NCBI GenBank assembly: GCA_022385755.1
Contig: MU278349.1
Location: 310,001-374,000, forward strand
Length of the DNA: 64,000 nt
Direction: 5' to 3'
DNA from: Trametopsis cervina
Taxonomy: Eukaryota; Basidiomycota; Agaricomycetes; Polyporales; Irpicaceae
Of this stretch, positions 1 through 9,926 are shown in pieces. The notes under the pieces are model-generated. The model did not search any database. It was not told the DNA's origin and saw only the letters and a list, made by a program, of their open reading frames with translations. The translations under genes and the position numbers were made by a program. Position 1 is the stretch's first letter. Each line of letters opens with the position of its first letter.

Positions 1-1155
1 GATTCACTCGTATTCAGGTGTAAGAAACACGTTACGGCTGACAAGCAGTTCACCATCCATGACGCGCCGATGGTCTTAACTGTGCATCTCAAGCGGTTTA
101 CCCCCATGGGGCGCAAGATGGCCCATCCTATTCGCTACGACGAGCACTTGTCTTTACAGCCCTTCATGAGTCAAGGTCAGCATGGCCCGACTTACACCCT
201 TTATGGAGTCATCTGCCACGCAGGTGGCGGGCCAAATTCCGGGCACTATTACGCATCCATTAAAGACGCGCACGGCAAGTGGTACGAGATGAATGACGAA
301 TCTGTGACGTCCCACTACCAAGCACCTCTGGGTATCAAAAATGCATACATGTTGTTCTATCTGCGCGACAAGGGACAAGGGCTTGATGCAGCTATTGGTA
401 GCGTGAGCACACCAATATCCAAGGCACCGAAGACTGGTATCGCTGCAGGAATGAAGAGGAAGAAGATTGTGGAAAGTGATGATGAAGATGACGAGGATGA
501 TAAGCCGACGTCTTCTCCGAGCAAATTCATTGGTCCACTTCTCCCGTCTCCCATACCACCTCCTGACGCTACTGCAGCTTCTCAGATACCCAGTCCCGAT
601 CCTCAGGCTCTCTTGCTGAAGAAGAAGATTGCAGAGACGAAAGCTGCCGCTTCGGCCTCTCCCGTCAAGCCCTCAGCTGCTCTACAAAGTTTATCCCAAT
701 ACGCGGAAGACGATGATTCCGAAGACTTGGGCGAGAAAGTCGACGATAAAGCTAACAAGGAGGGCTCATCATCCTCTCCACTCAAACCAGCCGATAAGCC
801 GCTGCCGCCCCCTCCTCCTGCTCCTGCTTCTGCTCCGTCTGTCCCGCACAAGGTGACAAGCCCCGTCTCCACGCAGTCATTCTACGCCTCAAAACGGAAG
901 GGAGACGACAACAATCGCAAGCGTAAATTATCTTCTGCTGATGATGATAGCGACGAAGAAGGAAGCGCTTTGAGTCGGTACGCCCGCACGCCGCTCTCGC
1001 ATGCAGCAAACACTCCCATCGAGAAAAGGGCTTCTGTCGAGCGCAAGTCACTCGCGCTTAATCCCTACAATCGTATGTTTGAGCGAAAAAATCCACTGCC
1101 TATGATCCGGAATGGGATGAAGAACCGGATGGGCAAACGGAGACCGGGGATATGA
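1..1155 (+). CDS. Ubiquitin-specific protease, USP36-like, C-terminal part (5' partial)
   Basis: This is the 3' end of a gene that starts upstream of the window. It encodes the second half of a papain-fold USP catalytic domain, which cleaves ubiquitin from protein substrates. The reading frame is open from base 1. The residues RCKKHVTADKQFTIHDAP followed by VLTVHLKRF match the zinc-ribbon and core region of the USP36/USP42 group. The catalytic His box GHYYA is at about 246-260, and the Asn/Asp site lies in WYEMNDESV. After residue 110 the protein turns disordered and rich in Ser, Pro, Lys and acidic runs, ending in a basic tail (GKRRPGI) typical of nucleolar USPs. The phrase tattcag at about 11-17 could be an intron acceptor, so the first few codons may be intronic. 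The USP assignment is secure. The USP36 subgroup is inferred from the basic tail. Confidence 0.88.
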   Translation, partial: DSLVFRCKKHVTADKQFTIHDAPMVLTVHLKRFTPMGRKMAHPIRYDEHLSLQPFMSQGQHGPTYTLYGVICHAGGGPNSGHYYASIKDAHGKWYEMNDESVTSHYQAPLGIKNAYMLFYLRDKGQGLDAAIGSVSTPISKAPKTGIAAGMKRKKIVESDDEDDEDDKPTSSPSKFIGPLLPSPIPPPDATAASQIPSPDPQALLLKKKIAETKAAASASPVKPSAALQSLSQYAEDDDSEDLGEKVDDKANKEGSSSSPLKPADKPLPPPPPAPASAPSVPHKVTSPVSTQSFYASKRKGDDNNRKRKLSSADDDSDEEGSALSRYARTPLSHAANTPIEKRASVERKSLALNPYNRMFERKNPLPMIRNGMKNRMGKRRPGI

Positions 1156-1613
1156 TGGAGCCCGTAGTAGAGGATGGTTTTGTCTGTTTGGTATGTGGTT
1201 GTAATGGTCGTGTGGCTTATATTCTGTCTGTGTAGAGGTGTTATCGCGAACATTGCAATCTTGAGCTCTGTTGCTTCGCTCTTGTATTCTTAGTGCTATA
1301 TTCATATACTGTAACCTTTATAAGACTCTAGGCGTAGTAATTCCCACGAGACGTCCAATCTCAAAACTGGTGCGGTCGGCTTTCTACACAGATGCTTCCG
1401 TCTATGTGTTTGTAGTTGTTAGAACCTGAGGGCGTTGGACAACAAAACCAAATAGAGCCTGTCGGATCCTCGATTTGTAGCAGGCCGAAGTATCCTCAAT
1501 CGCGACGCAAACAAGCCGTCATCGTCCTGATGTAGGATTCCGATATAATCAGCTATCACTATGCCTTCTGCGAATATCTCAAGCGTTGCTGAGCCTCCCT
1601 CACATTTTCTAAC
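1156..1613. other. Intergenic region: USP 3' UTR and lipase promoter
   Basis: This 458-bp stretch lies between two genes transcribed rightward. I see no convincing ORF, RNA gene or repeat. It should hold the 3' UTR of the USP gene and the promoter of the lipase gene. Confidence 0.6.
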
Positions 1614-3227
1614 ATGCCACAGCCGACAGCGGAGCTGGTTCCGCTTGTGATAGTCGAAGGCTTCCTATCTACTGGAGCACCTCTTTTGTGGGGTAATTTC
1701 GAGGAATACACTAATCTCACTGTCACGTCTGATCAAGAACTACCACGCCGGCGTGTTATATTCGCGAGGTGAGCTTCGTTCAAACCTTCGCGAGTTGCAT
1801 TGACCATTCCTTCAAATAGTGTTGGCCCAGTCAGCTCTCTACACGACCGAGCATGCGAATTGTATCATGCACTCATTGGCGGTACGGGTGAGTATCTGTG
1901 GTATATGTAGAGGTGCTACACTCAAATATGGCTTGCATAGTCGACTATGGAGAAGACCATGCACGGCAGAACAAGCATGCTCGTTATGGCCGGAATCATG
2001 CAGAGGGATTATATCCCAATTGGAGTCGTGAGAATCCGCTGCATTTTCTGGGGCATTCTCTCGTGTGTGAAGTGTATTGATGCACATTAGAGCTTGCACT
2101 CACAAACTCTGCCAGGGAGGACCAACCATCGTCAAGCTACAGTGGCTAATATCCATTGGCTTCTTCGGTGAGACAGTGCATCCTGATATGCTTCTGTCTG
2201 TCAATACTGGTGAGGCAAATCTATATCTTTGTTGGCATGGTCACTCACTTCCAGCAGTCTCTTCGCCCTTCCGAGGTACCCAGCTTGTCTATTCCCTTGG
2301 CGAAGAAGTAGCCTGCGCTCCTTCCGTTCGACCCTTTTCAATCGGTGCACTACTAACGAAGGGCGTGCACTTGATATCGTATCTCTCGCCACTTATACCA
2401 ATTCTCGATTTACACGCAGAAGCACGCTCCCTTGCGTATCACACGACGTCATTCCGTACATTTCTGCAGCAGCTATGGCACAGCCAGTGGGCAGAAGGTA
2501 AAGATTCGACTCCATATGACGTTACCTTCCAAGCGGCAGACGAGCGTGAAGCCAATCTAGAAGGCGTACCATCCAAAGGGACCTTTTACATGAGTTGGGT
2601 CGCTTGCATGGTGAGTTTATCGTGAGCCTTCTTGCCACTTAATGCTCACCGCTTCTTAGACTGAGGCCGACGATAATGCTCCACATCGTGGACCTGCGCT
2701 GGGACACGCAGTCTTCAATCCTGCTTTGTACATTCTATCTTCGATCATGTACTATTTTGATTTCTCCGTGATTCACCCTATCCCTTCGGCACTGGCATTG
2801 ACGGACCATACCAATACCCAGCATCCACAACTATCTCTCAATAACAACAGGAATATCACTCTGCGAGCAAACGACGGCGTGGTCCCGCTATTCTCCCAGT
2901 GGCATCCATTCGACTGCAAGTAAGCATTCATAGCTCGGGTAACGCATATTGTCTCTGACTCAGGTTCTTAAAATCAGCACCACTCGTTGTAGACACCACA
3001 CGTGGGCCACAGCAGATTCACAGTTTGACCTCGAATGCCCGGAAGCCGAGCTCTTCACCGCACAGGAGCCGGGTCTGTGGAATGTTTTCTGTATACAGGA
3101 CGCCAACCATTTTTCCATCGTCCCATTCTGGTTCGGAACGTCTCGTCAACGAAGATTTTGGAAGGATATAGGGTTGTGGTTGCGATCTATCGACACCATC
3201 AGGATCGCAAAGAATGTCAAGGTTTAA
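1614..3227 (+). CDS. Intracellular lipase of the alpha/beta-hydrolase fold, family I.5-like
   Basis: Predicted triacylglycerol/ester hydrolase of 434 aa. Exons are 1614-1768, 1820-1887, 1941-2062, 2116-2209, 2255-2610, 2660-2919 and 2978-3227, and their sum is divisible by three. The layout follows thermoalkalophilic Staphylococcus/Geobacillus lipases. An N-terminal PLVIVEGF strand is followed by VGPVSSLHDRACELYH and then VDYGEDHARQNKHARYGR. The nucleophile elbow GHSLGG is split by the intron 2063-2115 (GHSL then GGPT). The catalytic Asp is in ANDGVVPLFS and the catalytic His in DANHFSIVPFWFG. There is no signal peptide, so the enzyme is probably intracellular. The 3' acceptor at 2977 was chosen over a nearer CAG because only it keeps the EPGLWNVF-to-His-motif frame open. 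The family is confident. The natural substrate is unknown. Confidence 0.85.
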
Positions 3228-3398
3228 TTTATGATATTTACAATGCTTAATATAGCGGATCCTATGAGTTAACCTGGTCTTACTGCCGTGGCAAAAGCTT
3301 GTTCGAACGACGCGCGATCATCCCTGTGGCCATTTATTGATTAATGATCGGACATTATTGAGGCACAGCTAGTAATTAATTACAACAGTCTGCGGAGA

Positions 3399-5189
3399 TT
3401 ACAGCTTCGCTTTCTCCGGCTGTGTCGATAATGACAGGGTCTTCGTCGCGCTCTCTTGCCCATCCTCCCAGTAGACCACAGTGCAAGTCACATCGTCGCG
3501 ATAGTTCCTGGCTAACCCGGGAGGTATGCTCAACAACTGACGTAACCTGTCCTCATCTCCACCGCCAAATGCGTTCCGTATCAGATGTGTGCAGACGTTG
3601 TCGTCAACAAATGCCCATGAACCCTCGCTGGGTGCAGCTTGTTTTCGCTTGCCCTTGCCTTGCACTGTAGCGTGCTCCGAAGCGATGGGGACGAGGGACT
3701 GCAGTTCGGATTTGGGGACGTTACCTTTCAGACCGGCGAGATGACCTCCTACGAGTGCAACCGCGTCTTCAGAAGAGATCTCGTCCCATAGGCCGTCTGT
3801 AGCTAAGATGATGAATCGCAGGGAGGACTTGGGTTTGACGCCGGGATTTCCAGGATCGGGTAGGGACAGTTTGCGGTGTGTTACTACAGGTCGAGCGGTC
3901 ACATATGGCGGTGTTTGGAGCAAAGAGGGAGCGGAGCGCATAGAAGTCCCGCTGCCTGCCATGAATGCTTGGTTCAAGCTTATAAGGAGATGAGCTATCA
4001 AGGATATTGTAGTGATAAGGAGGAAACGCACATTGATTGTGCGTCACGAGACCATTTATACCGTGCATCGCCAAATGCTCGTGTCGGTTCAAGACCACCG
4101 AGCACACGACCACGCATTATAACAGTCTCAGCCTCGCTGGCTGGATGCTCTGACCGAATACTAATCATCGCAGTGATCAGTTGATCGTACTACAAAACTG
4201 AGGAAATCGCACTAACCGCTTCAACTCGTTTGGGTTCCTTCCTGTTTGATCCTCAGTGAGCACGTCTACCTTCCAATGTCCGCTCCCGTCAGCTTTCTCT
4301 TCCCATACCCCGGCCACTGCCCGGCTGTCACCCGTGCAAGCAACATACAGATTATGGTGCGCGGTGTCGAACAGAGCCATTAACGCACAGCTTCCTGACA
4401 GGCAGGGGTCAATTCAGTCTTGTATGTTCGGAACACTTGCCTCTTACCGGACATAGCAGGTTGTAGCGTTGCGAGAGCCATCGGATGTTTGCTCAGATCT
4501 GGTATGAGCTGGTTGTCGGCACCGGTCTTTCCCATTTCTTCCGCCAAAACACGCAGCGGGGCGTCCACAATCTCAGAGTCTAGGTTCGTGAATGCACGTT
4601 GTATCGCGAGGCTGGTAAATCTAGGATCGGCATCCAAGGGAACGATTGGGGCGGCTTTTGTAGGCCACAACACCGACGCCAAATTGGATAGAGTGCTAGC
4701 TTTAGGTACTGCAGTGGTAGGTTCGTTGATGAGTAGAGCAAGCTCCATTGCGATGGCGGGGACGAGGACTTTCGAGAGAAGTCGGGACGTGTGATAGCCC
4801 CCATGTCCATCCATAACGGCAAAGAACATAAGGTCTCCGGCAGGAGACACTTCAGAAGGGTCTCTCTCGATAATCTTGCTTGTATTCGCGTCTTCTACGG
4901 GGTCATTGGCCGGAACGAACGCGGTCGCTTGCTTCCACCGTACTCCTCCTCTGACAGTACTCGCGGAGACCGCGTGCTGATTGAGCTTCGCGTCTACTTG
5001 ATCCTTGGTGAGAAGCGTGAGTGTGCGCGTTGACATTGTCGCCTTTCCCTCTGGGGTTTTGACCCGGACTGGAAGATCAAAGGTCTCTTGAGGTAACTTC
5101 GGCTTCGCAGTATACTTGAAGTAAAGGTAGCCTGGCGCACCAACGAGTGCGGCGGTGCCCACTACGGGTTTCCACAGTCTCTTAAGCAT
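3399..5189 (-). CDS. Mitochondrial PP2C-type protein phosphatase (PTC5/pyruvate dehydrogenase phosphatase-like)
   Basis: Metal-dependent Ser/Thr phosphatase of 542 aa. Exons, reading leftward: 5189-4448, 4394-4217, 4160-4048, 3994-3399. The N-terminus (MLKRLWKPVVGTAALVGAPG then YLYFKYTA) looks like a mitochondrial presequence with one membrane-spanning segment, as in yeast Ptc5. PP2C motifs are present in order: FFAVMDGHGG (metal-binding Asp), ACTGDSRAVAG, EPTRAFGDARYKW, LKTPPYV-like QTPPYVTARPVVT, LATDGLWDEISSEDAV and YRDDVTCTVVYW with the last metal-binding Asp. By homology it may dephosphorylate the pyruvate dehydrogenase E1 subunit. The substrate is inferred, the fold is certain. It shares a 337-bp divergent promoter with the release-factor gene, another predicted mitochondrial protein. 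Confidence 0.9.
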
Positions 5190-5526
5190 GCCTCAACGCA
5201 ACAAGACCTCTCAAAGAAGGACGCTCCGGTATATGCCACAATAACCAGGAGCGGAGTAACTGCACGGAACCGACGTCAGCGTGCAGTTACTGTACCGATA
5301 TATAGCAGCGTGGTACATGCCTTCAATAACTTATAGTGAAGCTTAATATCGTGTTTGGTACATAAGACACGTACAGTGCCAACGAGCTGGTGGTTGAGTT
5401 AATTTGTTGTGGTCCGTCGACGGTGGAGTGGTTGAAGACGTCGGCAACGGCGCCGGTGACAGTAGTGGCTGAGCGGCTAATTAGTTTATTTCTGCTAACC
5501 AGCCGTCTATCGCATACCGCCACTAT
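5190..5526. promoter_or_regulatory. Divergent promoter between PP2C phosphatase and RF2-like factor
   Basis: The 337-bp gap separates two divergently transcribed genes, both predicted to act in mitochondria. It contains an 11-bp perfect inverted repeat (annotated separately) and no ORF of note. Co-regulation is an inference from the head-to-head arrangement. Confidence 0.6.
5255..5291. repeat. Perfect 11-bp inverted repeat with 15-nt spacer
   Basis: The left arm AGTAACTGCAC (5255-5265) and right arm GTGCAGTTACT (5281-5291) are exact reverse complements. The spacer contains the palindrome GACGTC. It sits in the divergent promoter, about 70 bp from the PP2C start and 235 bp from the RF2-like start, so it could be a dyad operator bound by a dimeric factor or a transcribed hairpin in the PP2C leader. 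Confidence 0.7.
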
Positions 5527-7025
5527 ATGCTTAGATCGTCTTCGCGACTGGCGAGGACATGTACGCAAATCCATTTATGCCACTACTATCAGACATCCAA
5601 TTTCTTGCTGAGCGATGTCGCCCATTCTCGCACAATATCGCGAGGCAGCGGTCGGCTTTCCGCGGACAGCATACATAGTGCTCAGCTTGAAGCACAAATT
5701 CGACACGTTGCGATGGCACTCGAGGATATTAGGCAGTCACCAAGCCAGCGGAGCTCGCAGCAAAAGGGCGCACAATTGCCCTCCATAGATGCGCTGCGCG
5801 AAGAGTTCAAGGGAATTCAAGAACTGGCAGGTATTGTGCTGGTTCATCCCCTCCGCATATCCCATTTTCTCATACGCCCTGCCAGAATTAGCAGAAAGTG
5901 ATCATGAACTCCAAGAGGAATTGATCCCTGAATTAGAAAGACTGAAAGCTGCTGTCGATGATGCCCTTCTCGACATTTGGCTGTCAGGACCATACGACGT
6001 GAATTCCGCATACATTGACGTGCATGCAGGAACTGGCGGTGCCGACGCGTGCGATTGGGCCTCTATGCTCGTTCGGATGTATACAAAGTGGGCGCACGCC
6101 CGGAATCATTCCGGTGTGCTCGATTGCTATGTTAGGTTGAGAGCTGTGCTTACTGTTTTCCAGTCAACGTCGTCTCCGAATCACCCGGAGATACAATAGG
6201 AATCAAGGCTGCCACTATTCATATCCAAGGCAGACGAGTGTACGGGTACGCTCGACATGAGTCAGGAGTGCACCGTTTGGTGCGGGCATCTCCAGTCGAC
6301 GGCAAAGGGGTGAGACACACATCCTTTGCTAGTGTGCAGGTCTCTCCCTATTTCGAGAAGCATGACTGGAATGATGTGGGTATCAAACTGAATGATGCAG
6401 ATTTGAGGATCACCACTATGCGGAGTCAAGGGCCAGGTAATATATGCGTTTCGAGACTTGTTTGCTATTGATGTACTGACGAGTATTCTGCGTCAGGTGG
6501 ACAGCACGTGAATAAGACTGAGAGTGCCGTACGCGTCGAACACATCCCCACTGGTATGACGGTCACGGTACGTCTTCAGCACGTGAGGGGTGGCAGCCAA
6601 TTCATGCTCCCGCCAGTGTCAGCAACAACGACAACAATCTGTAAACCGCAAACTGGCTATAGATCTGCTGAGAAGTAAGCTCTACGATCTGGAAATGAAG
6701 AAGAGGTAAGAAACAGATATACATTCATTTAAACGTTATCTAATATATGTATATATACAGGGAGAAGTCAAAAGCAGATATGCACAACGAGCTGCTAGAT
6801 ATATCTTGGGGGTCCCAGATTCGTTCTTACGTCCTCCACCCATATCAACTTATAAAAGACCATCGGACCGGCTACGAAGTCACCGGACACAAGCAAGTGG
6901 ACGCCGTTCTAGGTGGCGAGATTTCAGAGTAGGCACCTTTCGAGCAACGAGGCAGATGGTCTGATACTCAGTTTGGTAGGTTCATGACGGGGTGCTTGCG
7001 GCACTTCTGGAGGCACAATGGCTAG
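5527..7025 (+). CDS. Organellar peptide-chain release factor, RF2-like
   Basis: Class I release factor of 392 aa. It should hydrolyse peptidyl-tRNA at stop codons on the mitochondrial ribosome. Exons: 5527-5830, 5886-6113, 6164-6436, 6497-6567, 6617-6705, 6761-6928, 6980-7025. The catalytic loop [20 protein letters not shown] is split by the intron 6437-6496 just before GGQ. The codon-recognition domain resembles bacterial RF2 rather than RF1: [50 protein letters not shown], and the tail [20 protein letters not shown]. The RF2 tripeptide SPF reads SPV here. Fungal mitochondria usually rely on one RF1-type factor, so this gene is unusual. The first exon is poorly conserved and begins with a basic, Ser-rich stretch consistent with a mitochondrial presequence. 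The start is the first ATG giving that leader. Confidence 0.87.
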
Positions 7026-7843
7026 TAGCAGACCTATGCCATCGCCTAGGGAATGATACGTTCCGATTCTGGTTACTTATCCCACCTCAGAGGGCTTCCA
7101 TGTTTGTATGGCAGTGGCACTTTGCATAGATTCTCGTATTGACTTGTGCCTATTTGACTCAGATACTATCACGTATGCAATGCCTTTGTGTCGACAGCGG
7201 TGGGCTCGGAACAAAGTCACGCAGTGTTCTGCATTACATTGATTCTGGTCAGGATATCCTGATATCCATCATGTTGGCTATCCTTCGAGCTGTGCAGCGG
7301 GGAGCATGGGAACGTCACGATTGCCCATTGTCTATTGCCCGCCTAACTGTGGCGATGCACCGCCATGCCGACACTCTGACGGCGGTGTCTCGGTGCTGCC
7401 GCGCAGCATCCCGCTCCCGATGTGGCCGTGGCGAAGCGCGTTGTATCCCCCTACTATTTGTTTCCTTTGTGCTGCCTCGCTATAGCCGCATGCTGTGACA
7501 ACGGTCCGTTCAATCCTTCAAACAGCGCCGCGCGTGGGAAGTTTGTGCACAGCTTGGCATTGTCGTGGTGAGTCACACACGCTGTGTATGGCAGGTGTTG
7601 TCACCTTCTTTGTGACGAACCGCGTCTGTCACAATTGGGCGCACGCGCACCTTCCTCTTATGGACATCTACTGCACCCGAGCCAAAACGGCGGGGTAATT
7701 TGCCTGTGAACGCTGCAAACTCGTGGCTCGAGTGTGGCCCGCCACTATATATATGCCCCCGACCCACGTCCGATCTCCCGCCTTTTCCTCACCTCTACCA
7801 CCATCAGCCCGCTCCTCCCGTCCTCCCCTCGCTTACTCTAGCA
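7026..7843. other. Intergenic region with TATA-like element near its right end
   Basis: This 818-bp gap separates two rightward genes. I found no ORF with a recognisable domain. One uninterrupted 119-codon frame (7139-7498) looks like composition noise. The right 100 bp becomes pyrimidine-rich and leads into the next start codon, as expected for a core promoter. Confidence 0.55.
7746..7754 (+). promoter_or_regulatory. TATA-like box upstream of the 7844 gene
   Basis: TATATATAT lies about 90 bp before the start codon at 7844 and is followed by a C/T-rich stretch. That is a common core-promoter layout in basidiomycetes. Confidence 0.5.
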
Positions 7844-9470
7844 ATGTTCGGAGGGAGTCAGCAATCAGCTTCAGCGTCGCAAGAATCATCCCCAATCGGC
7901 GCATCTATCACGGGGACCCTGAGGTATATTCGAGAGACTGTTGCATCCTACACAGGCTTTGGAAGTCAGAGTCCGCCATCCAGTCAAGTCCCTTCGCAAG
8001 TCGAGCTATCTCAGGCAGTACGTTCTATCTACTATATCCCCGAAACTTACTTGATAAGCTGATATTTCGATGTGGCCACAGCCTATGCTACTCACCAAAC
8101 CTGCTCCTGGGCCCAAACCATTGCCCGAAATCCTAGTGCAACAAAGAGAGGCGATGCAATCCTCACACGGGATTAAACTGCGTGACTTTGCGTACGAAAA
8201 TCCTTTACCCGTCCGGACTTGCAGGTGCTGCGCAAAACCACCACCGGAGTGTCGACAGTCACAATCAAACCCAACTGCGCGACGTCTCAAGCGGAAGAGA
8301 GATATGAGGGACGAAGCTCGCAGCCCTATGAACGCGCTGGCGTACGTGCCTCCTGAATTCATCAAACGAACGATGCCACCCGTGGACTTTGGCGAAGAAT
8401 CCAGTCAAGAAGAACCCCTGGCCAAGCGACCACGCACACTTGGTCGGGAGATAACTGGACCGATTAAAGAACATGGAAGTCGGCCATCTAGTCAGAGACC
8501 TGCACTTGGCCACGCACGCCATCAGGGGGCACTTGCGGAGCGCCGAAGGGGACAGAATCTCGGACCGTTGAGGAACACTAGCGGCATCTTTGGTGGTCCA
8601 GTTGCTGGGTCTTCAATGCCCACTACTCGTATCAGGCAGGATTCCGGAAGAACTATGAAACGCAACGGATCTTCCCAAGTAGACCAGGACATGGACGTGG
8701 ACGAGTTCGACAGTTTCATGGACGAAGATTACATCCCAACCCCAATTATCACTCCTCAAGCATCCCGATTCTTCGGAGGATTGAGTAGAACATCGTCAAG
8801 CGAATCTCTGGCCTCAACGGAACCTGTGGGACGGACTCCTGAACCGTCTTTCGCACCTGCAAAACTGCCTAGGGAGCGTTCGCTGTCGGACCTTTCTCAG
8901 ATTATCAGCCGTCACAATACCCCTCTTGTGTTGAACTCGCGTGCGACGATATTGCGTCCCATCTCAGCAACGTCAAGCGACCACAATCTTGATTCTCACG
9001 CTGACGCTGGTCCGATGCCGTCCACCAGCGCAAACCTTCGAGAGTCCTCCAACCCACCTGGCCTGCTTCATCTAAGCGCTGGAATGCCAAGATCTCTAGC
9101 GACTCGCGCGTCTACCCCTATTGCGGGACCCAGCGCGCCTCAAACTCCCTACCGTCTTCGTCCCAGATCCAATCAAAGCCCTATGGCAGCCCCGCTGGCA
9201 CCTCGCAAGACCGTAGCTCCAAGATATGCTCATCACCGCGACCCTTCACCTACGCTCGCTCTGACGCTGGCACGCCAGGCTCGGAAGGCTGGTAAGGCAC
9301 CTGCGAAGGCTGCGGGCAAGACGCGTTCGACACTGTCGAGGAAGGCATCTGACAAGAGTGTGAGCCAAATCAAGCCTGCTGTGCGCAGAAGTCCAAGGAC
9401 AAAGACAGCCGCACGCTCAGTTTTGTCGTGTGTGCTCATCGAGTCGAGAACCAAGACTCGGAAGCAATAG
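7844..9470 (+). CDS. Uncharacterised Ser/Pro-rich basic protein
   Basis: Predicted protein of 520 aa from exons 7844-8017 and 8082-9470. I do not recognise a family. The first exon ends QVELSQA and joins PMLLTKPAPGPKPLP across a 64-nt intron. The protein is largely disordered, rich in Ser, Pro and Arg, with several basic clusters that could be nuclear localisation signals (RRLKRKRDMRDE, LAKRPRTLGRE). It has one short acidic/aromatic patch (VDEFDSFMDEDYIPTP) and a Lys/Arg/Ala-rich C-terminus (KAPAKAAGKTRSTLSRKAS). A short cysteine cluster, RTCRCCAKPPPECRQ, near residue 107 is too small for a known zinc finger. The basic C-terminus suggests a nuclear, possibly DNA-binding role, but no function can be assigned. 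The last 15 codons may be mis-modelled. Confidence 0.65.
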
Positions 9471-9926
9471 GCCAGGAGACGAACATCGTCCAGTGCCCTC
9501 GAGATCTTTGAACAAGCCAATTATTTATTCAACCATATCTCTGTCCTCTCATCCCATACACATTGTCCTGCGAACGCATCATCATGGCTGCTCTTCATCA
9601 TACGGCTCGGTCACTGTTGTGCTTTAGTCTGTAATGTTTCCAACGGCCACTGTATCCCTCATGCATATTCGTTCTTCGTTCTTGATTATTTGCTCTGCTG
9701 TAGTTGACTCATTACGCATTACCCTGTCTTCGTCATTCAATCACTGCCTACCCACATCACCCCGGAAGATCCCTACAGTTCTACAGATGCTCGTCTATAT
9801 ATTAGTGTATTTCGGTGTACTGGTACTACAACATCATTGCCCGGGGTAGAGCTATTCACAACTGTTTGTTTGCTCTTCCTTCGAAAGCGTGCCAAGAATA
9901 CATTACAACATGCGCGCTGAATCTAA
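9471..9926. other. Convergent 3' intergenic region
   Basis: This 456-bp gap lies between two converging gene ends. It is T-rich and carries no credible ORF. I take it as the two 3' UTRs. Confidence 0.55.

Noticed and set aside
2949..3227. Alternative acceptor at 2964 in the lipase
   Set aside because: It puts the last exon in a frame that loses EPGLWNVF and the catalytic His motif.
7139..7498. 119-codon frame in the intergenic gap
   Set aside because: Cys/Arg-rich with no motif, no promoter in front and no splice support. Likely chance.
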